Below, piece by piece: positions 61,601-64,000 of a stretch of 64,000 bases of DNA (its first letter is position 1; every line of letters starts with the position of its first letter). The position numbers and the translations under genes are program-made. The stretch covers positions 2,325,501 to 2,389,500 of the forward strand of contig NZ_CP090959.1 of assembly GCF_024138675.1 (NCBI RefSeq). The letters are read 5' to 3'. Origin of the DNA: Simiduia sp. 21SJ11W-1. Its GTDB lineage: Bacteria; Pseudomonadota; Gammaproteobacteria; Pseudomonadales; Cellvibrionaceae. Below the pieces are notes generated by a model that saw nothing but the letters and a program-made list of their open reading frames with translations, did no database searches and was not told the origin of the DNA.

Positions 61601-64000
61601 TTGCAAATTCAGGCCGCCGAAAGTGCCCGCGCTGTTGAATTGCACACCATTTAGGGTAATGGCGCTGTCGGACAAATTCGATAGGCTATCTACCGCGCCA
61701 CTCACGCCGGTGATGCTTGCACCATCATCGATGTTGGTAACTTGTTCGATTTGCGTAAAGTTTATGGAGCCTGCTGATACCGACTCACTACCCAGAGAGG
61801 ACCAAACCACCCCGCTTGCGCTTTGAACACTGTCGATCACATTGGCATCGTCAGTGGCAGCTTCTCCGGCGGCAACGTCAGTAACACCGCTAAAAACAAT
61901 GCTGTTCGCTGTGAGCTCACCACCACTGCTTAGCACAAACGTATCTGCCTGGGCGCGGCCGGCAAGTGTGGTAGTAATATTGTCTACCCTAAAACCATTG
62001 CCATAAAACACCAAATCGGTTGAGGCAATGCCATTATCTACACCGTTGTCGGTTAGCGACCAACCAAGATCATCTGCAAACCCAGCAGCCAGCTGAACTG
62101 TATCGGATGCACCTAAGCCGGTTACCTGGCCAATAGCTGAAAAGCCAATACCCGCAGCCTCGAAACCATTGGCGGCATTAATAGCTAAACCCGTTGAGTC
62201 AGTGCGGCTCAGCAAGCTGAGATCACCGCCATTGACTGCACCAACTCCGCTTAGTTCTGTGCCTGCGGCCTGAACCTTGCCACTACCATTGCGCAATGCA
62301 AGTGCGCCGGAAAAGCTCGAGCCATCCACCACAAAATTGGAGCCACTACCCGCTGATACGCTGCTGAAATAGGTTACTGAACCGCCGTCAGTTCTTTGAA
62401 AACCAATCCCATTTAGCACCAGCGACTGCCCACCAGCGAAATCTCCTGAACTCACTGAGATATCGCCTAGGCCATCAGCAATTGAAAGGTCTCCTCCGGT
62501 TATAACCTGCTCAAGGCCAAGGAACTCAATATTTCTGGATTCAGCACCGCTTGCGCTTAGCATCCAGTCTCTAGTCCCGTCGCCGTAAACAACATCCTGC
62601 CCTGAGGCGTTGCCCTTTAAATCAATACTTGAAAAATTAGACTGGCTAACCACGCTGATGTTATTGGCATCAAAGGTTTTTCTGCTAGTCATACTAACAA
62701 CATCAGCTTGGTCGCTGCCGCTGAAGGCTGTAACAGTAGTTGAAACCGCATCAACCTGTGTAAAAGCCAGGCCGCCCACTGCGATATTGTTATTGCCGCC
62801 TGTGAGCACCAGCGCATGTGCACCACCTGCGATTGTGTCTGCAGCGCCACCAGAGGCGGTGCCACCCATATCAATTTCGGTAAATGAGGCACCCGCTACA
62901 GAAATACCGTTATCAGTATCAAAAGACTTTTGTGCGTCAAGGGTAATGGTTTCGGCTACTGCCGTTAGGGTAAATCTGCGGCCGGCTGCAACCGAGGTTA
63001 CACCCTCTAGCATTAGCTCAAATGGTGTGCTGCCGTTGCCGCGGTAAACCAATTGGTTACCCAGCAACGCAATACCCGAGCTGTCTGCAATCGATAGTTC
63101 CGCATCAATGGAGGCATCACTAACGTCTTGCACACCCAAACCAGAACCAGATAGGTGGGTTAAGCCCACCAACTCTACAATCTGGCTGGCATTGCTTGAA
63201 ATTTGTGCAACCGGGGCCTGATTGTCTAGCCCATTAACCGTAGACTCTAACACTGAAAGAGAAATTTCAGGGCTTGCCAGCGCTGCATCAATGGCTAACT
63301 CACTACCGGGCGCTACCCATCGCTCTATTCCATCAACAGCTACAACATTTGCGCCCTGCATAAGGCCAAGCACGCCTGAGTCTGAAATGCTAAAGACAAG
63401 ATTGTCTAAACTTGATAGATCAAAACTGTCTAACCCTGCCCCACCACTTAAGCTGAGGGATTGATAGGTTAAATCTCCCAATTGATTAACCGTATCTGCA
63501 CCTGAGGCGCCCACAGTAATCGCTACTGCATTTGCATCAACCAATCCGCTATTCAGAAAACTTCCCTGTGCAACTGCGGTAAAGTTACCGTCGTTTAGTT
63601 CAATCGCACTGCCGGCAGCAATTGTGATGTCTTTATTGGAGTTCAGCGCCAGATTCAAGTTGTGATTTGTGGCCGAAATGTCAGCTTCAATAACAATGCC
63701 TTCGGCATCAGCATCACCGCCTGCAGCGGTGAGCGTTAAGGTGGTCGGGGTGCCGCTACCGTCACCATCTACGCTGATATCTTCAGACACCTTAACTCCA
63801 TAGGCATCAAAGGTACCTACTGGCTCATTACTGATAATGGTTACATTCTGCGTAGCCAGGCTTGTGGCCAATTCACTGGCACTGAGTTTATTGATGCCAT
63901 TTTCAGCACCAATTTCCAGAAAGCCCGGGTCGATCAGCCAGGTGCCCGCGTCACCACCCGATGCCGCTGCACTGATACTTCCGGTTAGATGGACACTTTC
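52607..64000 (-). CDS. Giant repetitive exoprotein (FHA-like adhesin) with C-terminal LysM, 5' end outside window
   Basis: The frame is open from the window edge to a TAG at 52607, at least 3,797 codons. The in-frame TTG at 63871 is not a real start because coding continues upstream with GTWLIDPGFLEI, a motif typical of filamentous-haemagglutinin/two-partner secreted proteins. Most of the chain consists of degenerate repeats of the form SVxAxGIxFTGIxxVxG-DxxxxG-W, rich in Gly, Ser, Ala, Asn and Asp and nearly free of Cys, consistent with a beta-helix. Near the C-terminus a charged linker (DDERKKKSGQ) leads to a LysM domain (YKIEAGDTFWDIAEKFL to IYPGDVIKVL) that should bind peptidoglycan. Two 774-residue blocks are nearly identical. 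A secretion partner is not in the window. Confidence 0.85.
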   Translation of the reverse strand, partial: ESVHLTGSISAAASGGDAGTWLIDPGFLEIGAENGINKLSASELATSLATQNVTIISNEPVGTFDAYGVKVSEDISVDGDGSGTPTTLTLTAAGGDADAEGIVIEADISATNHNLNLALNSNKDITIAAGSAIELNDGNFTAVAQGSFLNSGLVDANAVAITVGASGADTVNQLGDLTYQSLSLSGGAGLDSFDLSSLDNLVFSISDSGVLGLMQGANVVAVDGIERWVAPGSELAIDAALASPEISLSVLESTVNGLDNQAPVAQISSNASQIVELVGLTHLSGSGLGVQDVSDASIDAELSIADSSGIALLGNQLVYRGNGSTPFELMLEGVTSVAAGRRFTLTAVAETITLDAQKSFDTDNGISVAGASFTEIDMGGTASGGAADTIAGGAHALVLTGGNNNIAVGGLAFTQVDAVSTTVTAFSGSDQADVVSMTSRKTFDANNISVVSQSNFSSIDLKGNASGQDVVYGDGTRDWMLSASGAESRNIEFLGLEQVITGGDLSIADGLGDISVSSGDFAGGQSLVLNGIGFQRTDGGSVTYFSSVSAGSGSNFVVDGSSFSGALALRNGSGKVQAAGTELSGVGAVNGGDLSLLSRTDSTGLAINAANGFEAAGIGFSAIGQVTGLGASDTVQLAAGFADDLGWSLTDNGVDNGIASTDLVFYGNGFRVDNITTTLAGRAQADTFVLSSGGELTANSIVFSGVTDVAAGEAATDDANVIDSVQSASGVVWSSLGSESVSAGSINFTQIEQVTNIDDGASITGVSGAVDSLSNLSDSAITLNGVQFNSAGTFGGLNLQGGDSLALANNDQAQIIGSGTVNLNNLAFDISGVDAVSGGEITTQNSVAANITLDGLGGFELADIAFSNSRSVTATAAGSSVTGGDGWSFVDNNSARIQTLGGMAFEGFDSVTTSAASLSGSNLADNISVTDSQNVAINNIDFTTTNVSGFGAVDLGEGNDTLDAGADTNAVALTGANNEAVTRGLILTSLNEVTGGSLQGSDNADTFQLTGANTLLANSIAFSGISNVNADGVTDNGEQDRVISRSGQTWTLDSQASQQVTTDGIQFTGVELAEGLATAINLADSAANLIYTDSQLIAAGALAFSTTADFSSLSGTGANALTGTSTTQWQLTDSSVVADGALTITGFNAFTNGHLTGRSSGGNDYTYTAATGDVDVAHVGFTFSGLQSVAGNSSTDTVTSDADWRVVDNNSASTNGLVFSAIESVQGTGNLYGSDNSDTFTISGSNVAVGNITYQNITAVDGQGGAGDHATTAESGSWTLGTASNSALGATFGGITFTNIAQASGGSGSLTGSTGADTYSAVSAGSVTANGIAFTGLTEVNAQDGDDTLSASGSTVSLNGGDVSLGGVTFKGLANVAGANIESQANTSFSVSAANTLAAEGVTFTGVTAVAANGSSDSANTTTGWTLLGATKAATTQSIAFTGLESATGSSNLLTGSAAADQFELSGAAVIGNGISFTGITQVAAGEAATGDANVIDSVQSASGVVWSSLGNESVSAGPINFTQIEQVTNIDDGASITGVSGAVDSLSNLSDSAITLNGVQFNSAGTFGGLNLQGGDSLALANNDQAQIIGSGTVNLNNLAFDISGVDAVSGGEITTQNSVAANITLDGLGGFELADIAFSNSRSVTATAAGSSITGGDGWSFVDNNSTRIQTLGGMAFEGFDSVTTSAASLSGSNLADNISVTDSQNVTINNIDFTTTNVSGFGAVDLGEGNDTLDAGADTNAVALTGANNEAVTRGLILTSLNEVTGGSLQGSDNADTFQLTGANTLLANSIAFSGISNVNADGVTDNGEQDRVISRSGQTWILDSQASQQVTTDGIQFTGVELAEGLATAINLADSAANLIYTDSQLIAAGALAFSTTADFSSLSGTGANALTGTSTTQWQLTDSSVVADGALTITGFNAFTNGHLTGRSSGGNDYTYTAATGDVDVAHVGFTFSGLQSVAGNSSTDTVTSDADWRVVDNNSASTNGLVFSAIESVQGTGNLYGSDNSDTFTISGSNVAVGNITYQNITAVDGQGGAGDHATTAESGSWTLGTASNSALGATFGGIAFTNIAQASGGSGSLTGSTGADTYSAVSAGSVTANGIAFTGLTEVNAQDGDDTLSASGSTVSLNGGDVSLGGVTFKGLANVAGANIESQANTSFSVSAANTLAAEGVTFTGVTAVAANGSSDSANTTTGWTLLGATKAATTQSIAFTGLESATGSSNLLTGSVAADQFELSGAAVIGNGISFTGITQVAAGAGTDQATGAAGQAWEVLATNSAINNGVTFTNINSLTGDAQTLTVTANDDYLQITGVGAVSVAGMDITATGGLTTVDMAAGTDTVVARADQSFTILSGANSLHSDGMDFLNVELGEAGGITGGQDDGEYKVLGVNQISSNGISVSGVSYFDAAGGYDVVTGLDGEAWTLLATGAAENFGITFANVEKLFSSSSEIFGSTGADQFALVSDNLLNASGMAIEFTNGLTLIDGNGGADSVLGLATTQYQLEESYGYVTAGSIALHNIASFSQGSLTGRAQADAFAINADGDVNVSGFTFSALAGIDGNGGSNTAQIAASDNVTLNGAGAVVLGDVNGLLLNRIGQITGDISSVTLASDVSQATIGAASNVTAAGIALTSSHTNSVALNVSNTNTLVDFQSSLVTVGEASRQLSTDTLNVTGVGQAAINYLKGEGAIALAVNADASVDVSGIAITGLVSYDGAASTDTISGAEARLLAGQAGLNIAGIDLTAVELLNLTDGQLFGSAEGEAVDFTSAASLAVNGINVSAAGGFTLLDLGAGTDTVNLGVRTAELTGVNNAFMVDGALVQGVDSVQAANIASNTAVDFLQTGAQSVSANSIAFDGVELVTVSNAVATLTGADQVLQAADNSLTIGDIVFRGLANVDANGLQLSDLDNSVTIGSNGAVSTGGVSFTGLTLLDTAGGIDSVQATSTHPWQIFDDTQTVQLDQLTILNAESLSGSSALSLHSDNTQVTIEGDQSVSTAGMVFSGLTDVATMGAGGRVSGRTGELWALNNDSVGAGAINFLGFSAFNAEQAVVSTATGTHNYQVSESGQQVSAGNLSFDGVARLQGSASDTVTLVDGAQVQLAAGGYSVAGLNISGINSIFGNGLALLGSTDDEMFTLLDGEERVAVNGLELMGVARVDGGGGSDQLTSGNESRAFVLGAEGDLSVAGIMFDSITQVNALGSTDSVTASDASWYAQTQNGVLASQSSLAVLDTISVLFNGVESVAGTGSLYGADVDSHFQMTDLSTLVYGDINYGDVTRLEAGAGNHSLTASDLATQWQLQEGASTATSGDSSFTFSGVGSLNFGAGQDVVSLTGGSFTAINTGAGNDQVSLLGGSLDTLALGAGDDVLTIADGGMAPASFEGNNGADSLISGGALGWALTSVNESNALGGYSFTGFETLVDASAAIQANVQAAANFTGKTVTTGGMTLSFAEADSLNFASSATGNAITGDVTVADLKLSAAGNVDLTVTSDLVDISRTSNAIDVSLAVTGDTTIQTIDAGTGNILLTSTALSSLSFAPDAVNLIGSNVQLGTEASLFIGIGSVLNPARIQATDSVRFISLDYVEPLYFGSIPQLTSFTGNRQESIYGAQAAQGVKSAVQTAVEDFAQVDPAIFEAVSPYSTSANALAGGEFRLVAGVLLPADATAAGEDDERKKKSGQSEQGAQEILLEVPNELKPELKEGYESSYKIEAGDTFWDIAEKFLKNPFKWPDLWKQNPNVTNPDKIYPGDVIKVLLRNDSAYLIIEAGHSEAEDLCKAGRALGQVAVALPPVNSRPSA
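57226..61871. repeat. In-frame tandem duplication, two 2,322-bp units
   Basis: Unit 1 (about 57226-59547) and unit 2 (about 59548-61871) are collinear at an offset of 2,322 bp (774 codons). By eye I find about 20 single-base differences between them, clustered at the ends. Outer boundaries blur within about 20 bp because adjoining repeats are related. The period is a multiple of three, so the reading frame is kept. Confidence 0.88.

Noticed and set aside
57226-61871. Repeated sequence considered as CRISPR or IS pair
   Set aside because: The repeat is one uninterrupted coding duplication with no spacers, transposase or inverted ends.
53117-63464. Many plus-strand open frames opposite the adhesin, such as 57114-57725 and its copy at 59520-60047
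   Set aside because: They occur in pairs at the 2,322-bp offset because the gene beneath is duplicated, lack ribosome sites, and have low-complexity Ser/Ala/Val/Pro composition produced by reading the repeats antisense.
63871-63871. Start codon of the giant adhesin at 63871
   Set aside because: It is a TTG in the middle of an open frame that continues to the window edge with a recognisable haemagglutinin-type motif, so the gene begins outside the window.

Overview
The window looks like chromosome of a marine, polysaccharide-degrading gammaproteobacterium, most like the Cellvibrionaceae (Simiduia, Saccharophagus or Teredinibacter type). This is an inference from gene content: a complete MSHA pilus locus, a GlcNAc/chitin-oligosaccharide utilisation cluster with a TonB-dependent receptor, a flavin-dependent halogenase homologue, and gammaproteobacterial housekeeping genes (pdxB, rlmM, tusA, mnmC, trhP, yheU, trmL, gcvR). 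The genus is not certain. I saw no rRNA, convincing tRNA, CRISPR array or intact insertion sequence.

Layout. 1-10.2 kb: housekeeping genes, mostly on the minus strand (rRNA-type methyltransferase, NAD-kinase-like protein, pdxB, 5'-3' exonuclease, tusA, rlmM, alpha/beta hydrolase, yheU, periplasmic methyltransferase), with a few plus-strand genes (two unknowns, an ABM-domain protein, a gcvR-like ACT protein). 10.4-27.1 kb: MSHA type IV pilus locus on the minus strand, in the order mshI1-I2-J-K-L-M-N-E-G-F, a 240-bp gap, then pilin-C-D-O-P-Q. Most junctions are 1-11 nt overlaps. Only one major-pilin-type gene is present. 27.4-35 kb: trmL, mioC-fldB, a MAPEG protein, mnmC, comFB, DUF502, glutaminyl cyclase and a diguanylate cyclase. 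34.9-41.7 kb: trhP followed by the scar of a RAYT-type element, two small membrane proteins, a CrtI/RetSat-like FAD oxidoreductase divergent from a PadR regulator with two matching palindromic operators, a class III sirtuin and a glycerophosphodiesterase.

41.8-52.2 kb is a GlcNAc regulon on the minus strand. It has two transcription units, TonB receptor-halogenase and nagK-hexosaminidase-nagP-nagX. Each starts from a near-consensus sigma70 promoter (TTGACA, 17-bp spacer, TATTGT or TACTGT) flanked by two perfect GACAACGTTGTC palindromes, the form expected of a LacI-family repressor such as NagR. The inferred flow is oligosaccharide uptake by the receptor, cleavage by a GH20 lipoprotein hexosaminidase, import of GlcNAc by NagP and phosphorylation by NagK. 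Deacetylase, deaminase and repressor are not in the window.

52.6-64 kb is one giant minus-strand gene, open at the window edge (at least 3,797 codons). It encodes a repetitive, filamentous-haemagglutinin-like protein ending in a LysM domain, and carries an almost perfect 2,322-bp in-frame tandem duplication.

The points most worth a second look are the LysM-ended exoprotein and its duplication, the halogenase inside a LacI-controlled GlcNAc regulon, the paired PadR operators, and the RAYT remnant bounded by a copied trhP 3' end.
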